A DNA stretch of 64,000 nt from Ceratothoa steindachneri (Eukaryota > Arthropoda > Malacostraca > Isopoda > Cymothoidae): positions 72,071,452-72,135,451 of the forward strand of contig OZ018329.1 in assembly GCA_963969495.1 (NCBI GenBank), read 5' to 3'. Below are positions 34,259-45,990 of the stretch, piece by piece. The translations under genes and the position numbers were made by a program. Every line of letters begins with the position of its first letter. Position 1 is the stretch's first letter. The notes beneath the pieces are model-generated. The model saw only the letters and a program-made list of their open reading frames with translations, was not told where the DNA came from and made no database searches.

Positions 34259-35990
34259 AACATAACATAACATAATTACACGGATGACAAAAGCCACAAG
34301 GGCCTATCAAAGGGCATCCGCATCCGTCAAAACCCACCCACAAAAAGCACCATCACCAGGGGAAGACAAAATCAAAGTCCCCCACAATATAATATAACGG
34401 ATGACAAAAGCCACAAGGGCTCATCATAGGTCATCCGAGTCGAGCGGCCTCTTTTTCAAGGCACCCAAACTCCCAGGAAAACTACATCCAGAGGATTGCA
34501 TCTAGAAACAAGGGTATCACCAATCAAGGCTTGTCAAGAACTAAATCATGCAGCTATAGATATATACAAACAATATTAATATATACAAAACTTAGGAACC
34601 ATCACAACCTTCCCTTCCCATAAACTCATCCAACCTACTCTTAAATACATTTAGATTTGGACTACCTACTATCCTCTGCGGCAATTTGTTCCAGAAGTCT
34701 ACCACTCTATTGGTGAAAAAATATTTTCTTAAATCCAACCTACACCCTTGCTTTTTAATTTTCAAGTGGTGACCTCTAGTCCAATTTCCATCATCTAACT
34801 CAAAAAACTTGCTAACATCTAATTTATCTATCCCGGAAAAATTTTTAAAGAGCTCAATCATATCCCCTCTCACACACTTCCTTTCGAACGAGAACATATT
34901 TAATACCCTCAGTCTATCTTCATATTCAAGGTGCCTCAGGGAAGGAATAATCTTTGTTGCCCTCCGTTGCACTGACTCAAGAAGGTTAATATCGTGTCTA
35001 AAATGTGGGGACCATGCCTGTATACAGTACTCTAGATGTGGCCTAACATAAGAGTTATAGAGTTTAAGAATAACTTCCTTACTTTTGTAACTGACATTTC
35101 TCTTAATAAAACCCAGCACTCTATTTGCCCTATTTCTTGCTTCAATACACTGCTTAGAAAACCTTAATGACTTATCTATTACTACTCCTAGATCTTTCTC
35201 ATCCTCTACTGAGCTCAGCCAATGCCCATCCATTTCATAGTTAAATTCTCTATTATCTTTTCCTATGTTAATAACTTTGCACTTATCAAGGTTGAAAGTC
35301 ATTTGCCACTTATGTGCCCAGGATAACAATTTATTTAAATCCCCCTGCACTTTAAAATTATCATCAATATCTTTAACTACAGCTGCTAATTTGGTATCAT
35401 CCGCAAAAATTGACACTTTATTATTAACTGCCTCCCCAAGATCGTTTATATAGATGACAAATAATAATGGACCGAGAACTGATCCCTGAGGAACCCCACT
35501 GATAACATCCCTCCACTCTGACTTTACACCATTTAGCACTACCCCTTGCTTCCTGTCTTTCAGCCACTCAGCTATCCAATTTGAAACACCCCCACATATC
35601 CCAATCATTTTTAATTTATGAACTAGTCTCCTATGTGGTACCTTATCAAATGCTTTACTAAAATCTAAGTAAATTATATCTACATTCTCTCCCTTATCTA
35701 CTTGATCTGTTACAAACTCCAGAAAGTCTAGTAAATTAGTCAAACATGATCTACCTGATCTAAATCCATGCTGAGCATCGCTGATTAACCCCTCCCTCTC
35801 TAGATGTTGGCAAATCCCTTTTTTAACTATTTTCTCAAGAATTTTACAGACTACAGGAGTTAGGCTAACCGGTCTAAAGTTATTTGGATCCTCTTTACTA
35901 CCCTTCTTGAAAATGGGGACTACATTCGCTCTCTTCCAATCATCGGGTATTTCTCCATATTCCAATGACCTAGTATATAACTTGTCCATC
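34259..35990 (-). mobile_element. CR1-type LINE copy 3, 5' truncated
   Basis: It starts (3' end) with four ATGTT-type tail units (ACATAACATAACATAACATAA at 34256-34276), then the shared 3' UTR. A 466-residue open RT frame (34592-35992) covers blocks from the KLYTRSLEYGEIPDDWKRAN region to the end, including VSIFADDTKLAAVV. The copy stops at about 35990, where the sequence becomes unrelated. The first three residues of the open frame come from flanking DNA. 5' truncation is the normal outcome of LINE insertion. Confidence 0.85.
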
Positions 35991-36471
35991 AATTAAAATT
36001 TTCCTAAGCTGATTTTATTTAAATCCTGACTTTAAATCTTAAATGTAGTAAGAGCCTAGTTTCAGTGAATGTCTCTGCACTTGTGTGATATCAAAGCCAT
36101 TTCGAGATCCAATTCCTTGTTTTACTAGATAGCTTTGAATGATGTCACACTAATGGGTGAGGTTTGCAGAGACTGAGTCTTGGAAACTTCACCCAGATTC
36201 CAACTGAGATGGGCAGTCAAGAATTATATAATTATCCTGTAAGAAATAATTAATTACTGTCACATGGAACTGCAAGGGTGCTAATCCGTTGCACCATCTT
36301 GTGGAATTGACAAACCAACACAAATTGAATGAGCACAATGGTGAGGATGAGGAAAAAAATAGTCACCTTAACCCCACAATTTAATGGATGAAAAATCATA
36401 CATACAACTTAGCTGAACCTTTTAACTCTTAGTATCATAACTAAAATGGCATTGATAGATGAATGACCCAC
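35991..36471. other. Intron just downstream of exon E7, nothing recognised
   Basis: No coding potential or repeat boundary was seen apart from the E7 donor at its right end. Confidence 0.4.
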
Positions 36472-36627
36472 CTTTTTTGACTATGATTGAGAAGCCCTTG
36501 GCTGTCACAGAGCTGTCTGTAATGAACCTGACCCGGTAGAGAGAACCACTCGAAAAGAAGACCTTCAATCCCTGGTCCCTCCGGCATAAGATTGCTGTCT
36601 TATTCCACTGAGGTTTCCCGTCAATTC
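36472..36627 (-). CDS. Cubilin-like multi-CUB protein, exon E7 (second half of CUB 4)
   Basis: The exon has acceptor TGTTGCAG and donor AAAAAAG|GTGGGT, phase 1 to phase 1. It reads GIDGKPQWNKTAILCRRDQG with the fourth CUB cysteine, then SSGSLYRVRFITDSSVTAKG and FSII. This is the typical CUB ending (SSG..L.V.F.TD.S....GF) with the Asp/Ser pair. It joins E6 (LELFD|G) upstream and E8 (KK|VCGG) downstream, both phase 1. It is flanked by introns of 11 and 19.7 kb. Only about 156 bp of host coding sequence remain between two transposon clusters. Confidence 0.9.
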
Positions 36628-37155
36628 CTGCAACATAGGTGGCTTCCTAAATTTATTTTTTAAGTTGTGTTTTCTTTTTTCAACTCTTTTTAAAGACTGG
36701 GCATGGTTAATAGATTATGTGCAATTGAAGAGGATGATGGAAAGATCTGAGAGAAGAAAGAAAAGAAGTGATTAAAAGATAAGTAATGAAATGAAGGAAA
36801 AAGAAGATATTATGGTGTACGAACCAACCCATAAGTGTTAAGGTCTGATATTACCAGAGTTGCTGAGAAGTTCATGATGAATGGGTAAAGTTAAAAGGAA
36901 GTAAAAATGTGGTAAATATACATAGATGAGCACATAAGCAGGAGAGTTATTCCTGATATTAGGTATCATGAAAAATTATGATTGGGTGTAAAAGAAGGAT
37001 ACTGAGGGTTTGATAGGTGATGAACAAGGTGGGGTTTGAAGTGGGAGGGTGTGTGTAGATAAATTGTTTGCACTGAAATAGCTAAAAAAATAAAGAGTAA
37101 GAGGAGTAAAGTGTATGCTAGATTCATGTATTTGGAGAAAGATTATGATCATGTA

Positions 37156-38421
37156 ATGGGTTGAGGAATAAGTTCTTGCAGTTTTATCAAATTTATTCAT
37201 TACCATTAACAATTTTAGAAAAACTTCATTTTTAATTGATAACAATATGCAATTTAATCAATAATGTATTCTCCATTGTTATTTACGAATCCTTCCCAAT
37301 GTTCGACTAGTTTTTCGATACCTCTGCAATAAAAATCGCTGGATTTTGACTTGAAGCATTCGTCTAAACAGGTTCTTAATTCCACATCAGTATTGAATGA
37401 AACGCCACGCAAATTGTTGGAGAGCGATCGGGAACAGATGGAAATCCGATGGAGCCAAGTCTGGTAAATATGGAGGATGCGGCAGGATTTCCCAATTAAG
37501 CATTTGGATGGCATCTTTTGTCATATTGGCAGTGTGAGGATGAGCATTGTCGTGTTGCAGGACTCCATAACATCGATGAGGTCGCTTTTCACGAATAGCT
37601 TCAGTGAGTTGATACATTTGTTGAATGTAGAGTTCTGCATTAACAATCTTTTTCGCAAGGAGCTCATAAAGAATGATGCCTTCACAATCCCACTACACAC
37701 ACAGCATCGTCTTTCATGGATGAAGTCCTTGCTTTAATCGCGGAAGTGTTTTTTTATTGGGGCTAAGTCATTGTTTTTGATGGTTCATGTTGACATAAAC
37801 ACACCACTTTTCATCACCAGTGATGGTGCGGTGAAGAAATCTGTCTTTCCCAATCAAATGAAGGTGATTCACTACAGTTTTCTGATCACACGCCAATTCT
37901 CTAGTCGATTGATGAGGATTTTCATGAAGAAGGTCGTTCAATCGATCTTCATCCAACTTAATGGGGCGACCAGAACATTCTTCGTCATTAAGATTGAAAT
38001 GACCGTTTTTGAAACGTCAAAACCACCATTGAGCTGTCCTTTTTGATAAGGCATATTCTCCATACACAGCAGAAATATCGTGATGAGCTTTGGATGTGTT
38101 TGCATTGTTCCCGTCTCGATTGAAAATGAATAACAAGTGTAGAAAATGCGCCTTTCTTTCAACTTGACATTCCATTTTGAGGGTACAGAACAAAAATTAA
38201 ATTAACACAACTTTTAAATAAACCGCAATGACTTATTATTCAACTTCAAGATGTAGCCTAAGCAAAAGCCTAATAGTCTACGCTGTTAAGAGACCAGCCT
38301 AACCTTTGCAAATTTTGCTCTCATTATTTATTATTGTTTCTTAATATGTGCACAAATCGCATCAACAAAACTTAAATCAACACAAATTTTAAAAAATGCA
38401 AGAACTTATTCCTCAACCTAA
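37156..38421 (-). mobile_element. mariner DNA transposon (1.27 kb)
   Basis: Inverted ends GGGTTGAGGAATAAGTTCTT (left) and AGGTTGAGGAATAAGTTCTT (read on the minus strand at the right) share a TTGAGGAATAAGTTCTTGCA core. They are flanked by TA at 37154-37155 and 38422-38423. The length is that of typical mariners. A second, diverged copy of the right end (AACACAACTTTTAAATAA…GACTTATTATTCAAC) lies inside at about 38200-38245, so the right terminus appears partly duplicated. Confidence 0.85.
37254..38175 (-). pseudogene. mariner transposase, frameshifted
   Basis: It starts at an ATG at 38175 (MECQVERK…HFLHLLLF) and ends with NNNGEYIID and a stop at 37254. Along broken frames come YALSKRTAQWWF, LDEDRLNDLLHENPHQSTREL, TITGDEKWCVYVNMNHQKQ (first catalytic Asp), LQHDNAHPHTANMTKDAIQM (second) and PPYLPDLAPSDFHLF (third), a D,D34D mariner catalytic triad. 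Several frameshifts occur, and a deletion lies after TTRELA..CDQKTVVNHLH, where the start of the catalytic domain is shortened. It cannot make active enzyme. Confidence 0.83.
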
Positions 38422-38786
38422 TAGATATAGAAGCAGCATAGAAGGTGTTAAGGATGTATCAAGTGAGTGGTAAACTATTGGATGGTGTAAAGTCTTTATA
38501 GGAAAGGTGAGGCAGATATTGTGATGAAATATAGCCAGGATGAGTGGTTTGATATACATGGTGTAAGACAAGGTTGTGTACTGGTTGAGTATTGAGAACT
38601 AATGTGGATGTGCTAAGGCTGATGGGAGTAAAGAGGGAAATGATGACGACAAGATGACAAATGAGATTTCTTGGACATGTAATGATGAGGAATGAGATGG
38701 AGGCTGTGGTGCTGACTGGAATGGTGGAGGGAGGAAGATCAAGAGGATGACAAAGAGAGAAATCTATGGAAGGTGTGATGATTTTT

Positions 38787-40243
38787 TTTTTTTAATTCTA
38801 TAGAGCCCAAATGGCAACTGCCCACTTGGGTATAAGTCGCCGAAAAACACGACAGCCTAGAACTAGGCTACTTTAAAATAAAATTATGAGAAAATAACAA
38901 TGATAAATATTGGAAAAACTTAACAATCAAGAAGCAATCACGGCAGAGGGGGGAGGTCCCCCTCACCCCGGTGCAGGAGAGTGCAACCTACAAACAAAAC
39001 AATAACAAACAAAAAAAAGAAAAGAACCTTAAATAAAGGGAAGAAGCCCGGCCTCCCCCCAAAAGTCAACAGGTCTACAAGTCAATGTGCACGAATCTGT
39101 CCCGAGTACAATGGACAGGCGGTAGCGACCCCGCCCATCCCGGTACCGGGACAGGTATCGTGCGCGAAGATCATCCAGACTGGGACATTCGACAAGAATG
39201 TGCCGAACAGTCTGGGGGACGACGCAGTCGTTGCAATAGGGCGCAGGCGAGCACTCCATCAAATAGCGATGCGTCACACTAGTGAGTCCGATTCAGAGAC
39301 GACAGAAAGCAACCTGCAGCCACCGCGGCATTGGGGGATAGGTCCATGGGAACAGTCGCGGCGCAATGGTACACAACTTTAAGTTCCCTTCGACCGTCTC
39401 CTATCTTCTTTGCCAAGCAGTCCGAAGAGCTGCCGTATTCCTGCCATGTAGTCGGTGTGAGGAAGAGCGAAACGCTGGTCCGGTCGAAAAGTCCTCGCGG
39501 ACTATTTGGCACGCTCATTCCCAGCGAACCCTAAATGTCCAGGAACCCAGCAGAAGATAATCTCGACATCTGCCAGAAAACCGTGGCGTCAGGGATATCG
39601 CGAACCAGGGGATGCGGAGATTCCAATGCCCCGAGAGCACTCAGGGCGCTTTGCAAGTCGCTGTAGATCACAATCCGGTCTCCGAACCGGGCACGTCGCG
39701 TAATCTCCCGTACCGAGTGGTGTATTACCACCAGCTCGGCCGTGAAGACAGACGCAGCGCCTGGTAGAGCGCCGCTGACTTCAAACAGAGGGGATACAGC
39801 GTGGAAGCCGACCCCCTCTTGGGACTTGGAGCCATCCGTATACACTGGCACGGTTCCAGCGTGACACGAGGTGTGCTCCAGAATATCGAACGCAATACTC
39901 CCGGCGCAGTACAAGCTTTGGGAGCAGAGGCGTAGCGACAAATAGGCAAATGTGGTACCCTCCAGGGTGGCGTCCTGGGCAGAACCAGGGGCGCCACCGG
40001 CCCGAGAGCTATATCTACCTCTCGAAGCAGTTACCTGGCCCTAAACCCAAAGGGCTTAGGGTATGACTGGCATCTCTCGGCGGCATAGGCACCATCGAGA
40101 TCAGCAGCGGATGCAGTGAGAGCTGTTAACGACTGAGGGAGGCGCCGGGCTAGCGCGTACAGGCGAGTGATGCACTGCAGGCGGAGCAGAGCGAGTGGCA
40201 TCTGCCCAGCATCGACCAACAGGCTCTCAATGGGGGAAGTGCA
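38787..40243 (-). mobile_element. I-group LINE copy 4, 5' truncated
   Basis: It starts with a T run and the shared 3' UTR (ATGGCAACTGCCCACTTGGG, GGCTACTTTAAAATAAAATT). The RNase H region follows with PVYTDGSKSQEGVGFHAVSP, AELVVIHHSVRE and IYSDLQSALSAL, then the end of the RT (MVDAGQMPLALLRLQCITRL). It stops at 40243 (…GGGGGAAGTGCAG) and is followed at once by the A-rich tail of copy 5. The arrangement repeats that of copies 1 and 2 but with a different truncation point. Confidence 0.82.
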
Positions 40244-40420
40244 GAATTTTTTATTTTTTTTAATTAAGGTGCTAGCTGGCGACTGCCGACTTAGGCATAA
40301 GTCGCCATAAACAAACAGCCTAGTTCTAGGCTACTTTAAAATTTTTTAACAGGAAACAACAATAAAAAGAAATAACAATAACAATATCAAAACAATAACA
40401 AAAACAACAATTAAACCTGG

Positions 40421-42149
40421 TTAAATGAAAGTGAGAAGGCCGGGCTCCCCCAAGTAGTCAACAAGTCCACCAGTCAATGTGCACGCACTCATCCCGAGTA
40501 CAAAGGACAGGCGGTAGCGACCCCGTCCATCCCGGTACCGGGACAGGTAATGTGCGCGAAGATCACCCAGACTGGGACATTCGACAAGAATGTGCCGAAC
40601 AGTCCGGGGGACAACGCAGTCATCGCAATACGGCGCAGGCGAGCACTCCATCACATAGCGATGCGTCACACGAGTGTGTCCGATTCGGAGACGACAGAAA
40701 GCGACCTGAAGCCGTCGTGGCATTGGGGGATAGGTCCATGGGAACAGTCGCAGCGCAATGGCACGCAACTTTAAGTTCCCTTCGACCGTCTCCCATCTTC
40801 TTTGCCAAGTAGTGCGAAGAGCTGCCCGTATTCCTGCCATGTAGTCGGTGTGAGGAAGAGCGAAACGCTGGTCCGGTCGCAGAGTCCTCGCGGAATCTTT
40901 GGCGCCCTCATTCCCCGCCATTCCTACATTTCCAGGAACCCAGCAGAAGATAATCTCGACATCTGTCCGGCTCGCCAAAACCGTGGCGTCACGAATATCG
41001 CGAACCAGGGGATGCAGGGAGTTCAATGACCCAAGAGCACTCAGGGCGCTTTGTGAGTCGCTATAGATCACAATCCGGTCTCCGAAACGGGCATATCGCG
41101 CAATCACCCATACCGAGTGGTGTATTGCCACCAGCTCGGCCGTGAAGACAGACGCAGCGCCTGGTAGAGCCCCGCTGACTTCAAACAGAGTGGATATGGC
41201 GTGGAAGCCGACCCCCTCATGGGACTTGGAGCCATCCGTATACACTGGCACGGTTCCAGCGTGACACGATGTGAGCTCCAAAAAGGTCGAACGCAATACT
41301 CCCGGCGCCGTACAAGCTTTGGGAGCAGAGGCGTGGCGACAAATAGCGAGATGTGGTACCCTCCAGGGTGGCGTCCTGGGCAGAACCAGGGGCACCACCG
41401 GCTATATCTTGCTCTCGAAGAAGTTTCCTGGCCCTAAACCCAAAGGGCTTAGGGTATGACTGGCGTCTCTCGGCGGCATAGGGACCATCGAGATCAGCTG
41501 CGGAAGCAGTGAGAGCTGATGGCGACTGAGGGAGGCGCCAGGCTCGCGCGTACAGGCGGGTGATGCACTGCACGCGGCGCAGAGCGAGTGGCATCTCCCC
41601 AGCATCGACCAACAGGCTCTCAATGGGGAAAGTGCGGAAGGCACCGGTCGCAAGGCGAAGGCCGGTGTGGTGGATCGAATCAACCTTCCGCAATAAACGC
41701 TCGGCTGCGGATGCATAAAACTCGACTCCGTAGTCGAGCTTCGAAAGAACAAAGGATCGATAATAAAGTAGGGCAGCAGCCCTATCAGCGCCCCAAGCGC
41801 TGAACGTCACGGAACAGAGCATGTCCATGGCGCGGGTACAACAGACCCTAAGGCTGCGAATATGAGCCTCCCAGGTGAGGCGTCGGTGGAATACAAGACC
41901 AAGGAAACTGTGCGACTCAACCACATCCAGGCGCACCCCATTAAGAAACAAATCTGAGTCGGGGTGAAGCCGTGGATGGCGGCAGAAGTGCACCACCTTA
42001 GTCTTGGGCAAAGAAAACCGAAACCTGTGCGCTTCGGAATAGCGAGAGACGCGGTTCAATGCCTGTTAAGGTCGACGCTCCAGAGTTGGCATCTGGGCCG
42101 CGCTAAAAGAGATAGAAAGGTCGTCCACGTAGAGCGTAGCGAAAACATC
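40421..42149 (-). pseudogene. I-group copy 5: end of RT plus RNase H
   Basis: The RT end is in a 280-residue frame (41217-42059, VSRYSEAHRFRFSLPKTKVV, GLVFHRRLTWEAHIRSLRV). RNase H is in a 325-residue frame (40421-41398): PVYTDGSKSHEGVGFHAIST, AELVAIHHSVWV, IYSDSQSALSAL and GNVGMAGNEGAKDSA. In the last block the RADE part carrying the fourth acidic residue is lost (NEGAKD instead of NERADEGAKE). The Cys/His tail VAFCRLRIGHTRVTHRYVM… is intact. Confidence 0.78.
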
Positions 42150-43465
42150 GTTCGGGCGGCGCTTATAGCGCATGTAGGCATAACACTTCTGTTTGAGGGC
42201 CGTCTCACACTCAGCCGACCACCATGGGAGTGGTCGGCGTGCAAAACGGCCAGACGTCTTAGGAATAGTAGTCAGGCCCACGGCGATGAGTTTGCTGGAG
42301 AACTCAACGGCCTCATCTACCGACCTAAACTCCTCGACTGAGATAGAAAATTCAGTCATTTCCTGAAATACAGGCCACCGCGCCCGCACCAAGCACCACT
42401 GAGGTGGTCTTTCAGGCGGCAGTTGCCCTGAAAAGGATATTTGAATGGGAAAGTGATCACTACCATGGAGGTGATCGACTACTCCCCAATCAAAATCAGG
42501 CTGTGCATCCGAAGAGCACAAAGATAGGTCAAGGCAAGAAAATGAAGCGGTTCTTGGAAAGTGATGCGTAAACTCATCCACGTTTAGGACACCCATCTCA
42601 AGCTCTTCGATCAGATCGGCAAGGACTTGTCCCCTGGGATTTATGGAGTAATCTCCCCAGAGAGGATGCCTGCCGTTCAGAACTCCAAGCAAGAGATAGG
42701 GCGTCGGCAACCGTGCCACGACGCGGCGGAAGTCCCCCGCGTCGAAGTCAGCTGACAGTGGAATGTACGCAGAAATGATAGTAGACCTCCTATCCAGGTG
42801 CAGCTGCACAGCCACTGCCTGAAAGGAGGTATCTAAAGATAAAGCAAGAACGGTGACATCATGCCGGGTGTAAACTGCGCATCCCCCAGCCCGTCCATGC
42901 CACCATGGTGGGGTCGCAAGACCCTTAGACCACATGAGGGCAGGCAGGGATACACGCCTAGCATGGTCTCCTGCAAAAAGATAGCTAACGTGGAACGGGA
43001 CGAGACGAGCCTCCGCAGCTCCTCCCAGTTGGCCCAGAGTCCACGGCAATTCCATTGAAGGAATATGCCCTCCAGGCCTAGCTCGGAGGAGACGCGGGGG
43101 CCCTCCTCGAACTGAAGACCCTCACGGGAATGGCCGTACGCTTCCCGGGGGCAGAACCTCCGGCGCTGTCGCCTTCGAGGACTTATTGGGGGAGGTTTGG
43201 CTCGCCATGCGAGTCTTTTCCTGCCTCCGCCTCGAAACCTTAGGCGGGCGTTGCGGCTTCGGAGGCGGGGGGGCCCTCTTTTCGAGGAACCACCGTCTCC
43301 GACCAACTCGATCCACCTCGGGGCGTGGGCGAAGAGCCGAAGCTCCTTTGTTGCTTTAGGAACCCCCGAAGAGGGCCTAGCAACCATCTTCAGGGGTGTT
43401 GCCTCCTGTGAGTCTAACAAATCGGTGGAGGCGCGTGGCCGTTTCGCCTTACGGGAAACGGTCAC
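42066..43465 (-). pseudogene. I-group copy 5: endonuclease region
   Basis: Two overlapping frames (42833-43465 then 42066-43055) hold GIFLQWNCRGLWANWEELRR, FLQETMLGV, LLGVLNGRHPLWGDYSIN and GSDHFPIQISFSG. In the third block the catalytic Asp of GDMN is replaced (GVLN), so this copy has lost an endonuclease active-site residue. It also retains the WWSAECETALKQKCYAYMRY linker that is deleted in copy 2. Confidence 0.75.
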
Positions 43466-45364
43466 GCTGGGGGAAGAGGGGGGAGCCCTGGTTTTAGCCG
43501 GGGCTGGGTGTGAACCCTTTTTGCCACCAGCTTTCCTAGGGGAGCGCCCAGTTGGGTAGAGCCCGCAGAAGGGCTCCGAATGAGCGCCGAAACAACCGTG
43601 CTCGTTGGCCTGGATGGGCCAGGAGTAGAGGGTGCCTTTCTAACTATTGAGGCATATGACGTCCCAGGCAGAGCCGGGCGCGCCAGGACACAGTCCTTAG
43701 CCTCGCGGAATGAGAGTCGATCCTGGGCCTGAATGGCCAGGACTTCTTTCTCAAGGAGATATGCACCACATTGCTTCGAAGAAGCGGGGTGCGGCTCTCA
43801 ACAATTGACACACTTTGCCACGCACGATTTGGACTTATCGTGTGCGACCTTGGAGCAATTTACACATACTTTGGGTGACCCCGACTTTGCACGTCCACAT
43901 GAGCGATTCGTATGGCCGAAGCAGGGACAGTAATAGCACCGCCGCGGAAGTGGCACATATGCCTTCACGCGGTAGCGGTACCAACCGGCACGCACCGACT
44001 CACGGAGCTTGTCACAGTCGAACGTGATGAAGAGTGTAGGGGTGGGTCTCGAAGCCCCTCCCTGTTTTCTCATCACACGTTCGACCTTGACCGCCCCATG
44101 GTCGGCCAGCTTTAGGGTGATGTCCTCAATGGAGTAGTCAACGAGTTCCCTGGCATAAACTACTCCTTTCACAAAGTTCATGGTAGAGTGCGGCGTCACA
44201 CTCACCGGGGTGCCATGAAGTGTCCGAAGAGCACTTATCTTGGCGGCCTCGGCGGGATTCGCCAGAAGGCTCCCGTCCGAAAAACGGGTCACCTTCGGCT
44301 CAATACCAATTGCACTAGCTAATCCTCTCCTCTGATGGATCATGTCCCCCTTGGACAACATGGTGCCATCAGTAGAGCGAATAACGAGGAAGCGCTTGAA
44401 GCCAGCGGGCTCGAAAACGCCAGGTAACCTCTGAATGAGGGTCCCCGATGTCATCGAGGCTCCGACCTGTGCTCTCTTGGTCTTAGTCAGGGGCTCCGCA
44501 CACGGGGGGGTAGAGGGGCCGGATGTGCCGATCTTACCTTGGTCACCTACCAAAGTGGCAGCAGACCCATCCGTCCCCGCAGCCCCCGTGGATGGAGAGG
44601 AACCCCGAGTCTTTTTGGTCTTTCTTGTCTTTTTTTCTTCTTTTTAGGAGAGGAGGGCGGGGAATGAACCAGCTTCTCACCTCCGCCGGCAGAAGCCCCA
44701 ATGCCAGATGGACCAGCCTCAGCCAGGTCCCTCTCCGAAATGGAGAAGGTCCCGGTAGTCGTAGGAGCACCTGTCGGAGGAGATCCCTCCCCTCCTTGTA
44801 CTCCCTCGGATTCCTCAGCCGTTTGAGGAGGACCTTGCATAGGGGCAGATTCGGGTTCGGTGCTTGGCGCCGAGCCCGGATTTCCCCCCATGGAAATCCC
44901 TACCGTCTGAGGCTGGGGTTCCTCAAGGACCATGTGTGTCACAGGAGGGGCCTCCAGTTGGCCATCCCCTCCCAAGACATCGCAGGTCCCGTTGGCTGTA
45001 TTGTCACTAGTCTTGTGTGGGGAGGCACAGGCCTTGACCCAGGCAAGGTTCAATATTCTTGCCAGCAGGTCTTTTGAGGGAAGCGACTGAAGGGGCCTGG
45101 CTTCCCTCTCCCCCCTAAGGGGGTTTGCCCTACCGAGCCGCTTACACGAGGGGCGGTCGGCAGTGGGCTGCCTGCTGGCTTTCTTGGCAGTCCCCTTAGA
45201 AAGAAAAGAGGGGACTGCCGCTGGAAAAGGGGAGGTGCCCAAAAGCACCTCCAGAGAAGGGGGTGAGGGGGAGTCCCCTGTACCCATAAGCGAAGGAGAG
45301 GAGTAAGCTTCCTCTCCGGTTAGAGAAATATGGAGGGTTCCTTGCGCAAGCACAGGGGGAGGGG
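43360..45364 (-). pseudogene. I-group copy 5: gag-like ORF1
   Basis: The N-terminal frame 44547-45353 (268 residues) is rich in Pro, Ser and Thr. The central frame 43798-44553 (251 residues) has GVFEPAGFKRFLVIRSTDGT, FVKGVVYARELVDYSIEDIT and the knuckles CYYCPCFGHTNRSC (C-x2-C-x4-H-x4-C) and CVNCSKVAHDKSKSC. A stop follows CVNC at the third knuckle, and the rest lies in another frame. The two frames overlap by only a few bases, so one indel would separate them. Confidence 0.75.
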
Positions 45365-45990
45365 ACCTCCATCTTTTCTGTGGAGCTGCACGAGGGCGGC
45401 TCCGTCGTTCTTATAGGGGGAATTAAGGGAAGATGTGGTTTTTTTTGCATCATTGGGCATGGTGACCCTCTTTGTTTTACGAGACGCAATCGCTCACCAC
45501 CCCTTGCATTAGCCCGCACTGCAAGAGGTGCTTACAGGCCCGGCAGAGCCAGGCGCCGCCATTTGGGACCACCCCTCCCACCTGGTGGCCTGGCAGTGCT
45601 TCGGCATGGCGGCTCCACCTTGAACACGGCGTAAAAAAGATAGATTTTGAAGACGAGAGGAAAATGGATGTGAGGAAGGTATGGGTGGGGATGAAGCAGG
45701 TTGTTAAAAACCAACCACCCCAGACCGGAGCTCAGGGGTTAGGGAACATTGTCCCCTTCCCCCTCAGCCCCGATCTGGGACGGTTGGCTGAGAAGAAGGT
45801 CGGCTTCTACCCTGTGAAATTAGAGGCTGACCAGAGAAAGTTGTGGGAGAGGTTGTATGAAAAGCGACGAGGTAGGATAGGAATACAGGCTATCTGAAGG
45901 AAGGAAGAGAGGCTAAGCTGGGGGTGGACGGGGCGCTGGATCCCGTTAGCACGGCGGCCAGGATGGCAAATCGCTGCGCCCCTTACGGGG

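Larger units (their letters stand above)
36940..38786 (+). mobile_element. LINE B: reverse transcriptase fossil split by a mariner element
   Basis: The left piece (to 37155) reads VIGDEQGGF.SGR(V)CVDKLFALK in two frames and then ARFMYLEKDYDHV. The right piece (38422-38786) reads VSGKLLDGVKSLYRKGEADI, WFDIHGVRQGCVLV, and finally RQMRFLGHVMMRNEMEAVVL with GMVEGGRSRG, the C-terminal FGH.MR… block. It is the same LINE family as LINE A. The mariner at 37156-38421 sits in the codons just after YDHV. The right end is cut by the T-rich 3' end of I-group copy 4. Confidence 0.68.
40244..45990 (-). mobile_element. I-group LINE copy 5, both ends present, RT partly deleted (5.75 kb)
   Basis: It has the 3' UTR with CTAGTTCTAGGCTAC near 40320-40345 and the CCCCTTACGGGG 5' end at 45990. 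Relative to copy 2 about 1 kb of the RT is missing: near 42147 the codons …KRRPN of the endonuclease/RT linker join directly to DVFATLYVDDLSISF. The bases ATC at the joint fit both partners. The endonuclease is better preserved than in copy 2. No convincing target duplication was found around this copy or around the pair 38787-45990. Confidence 0.85.
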
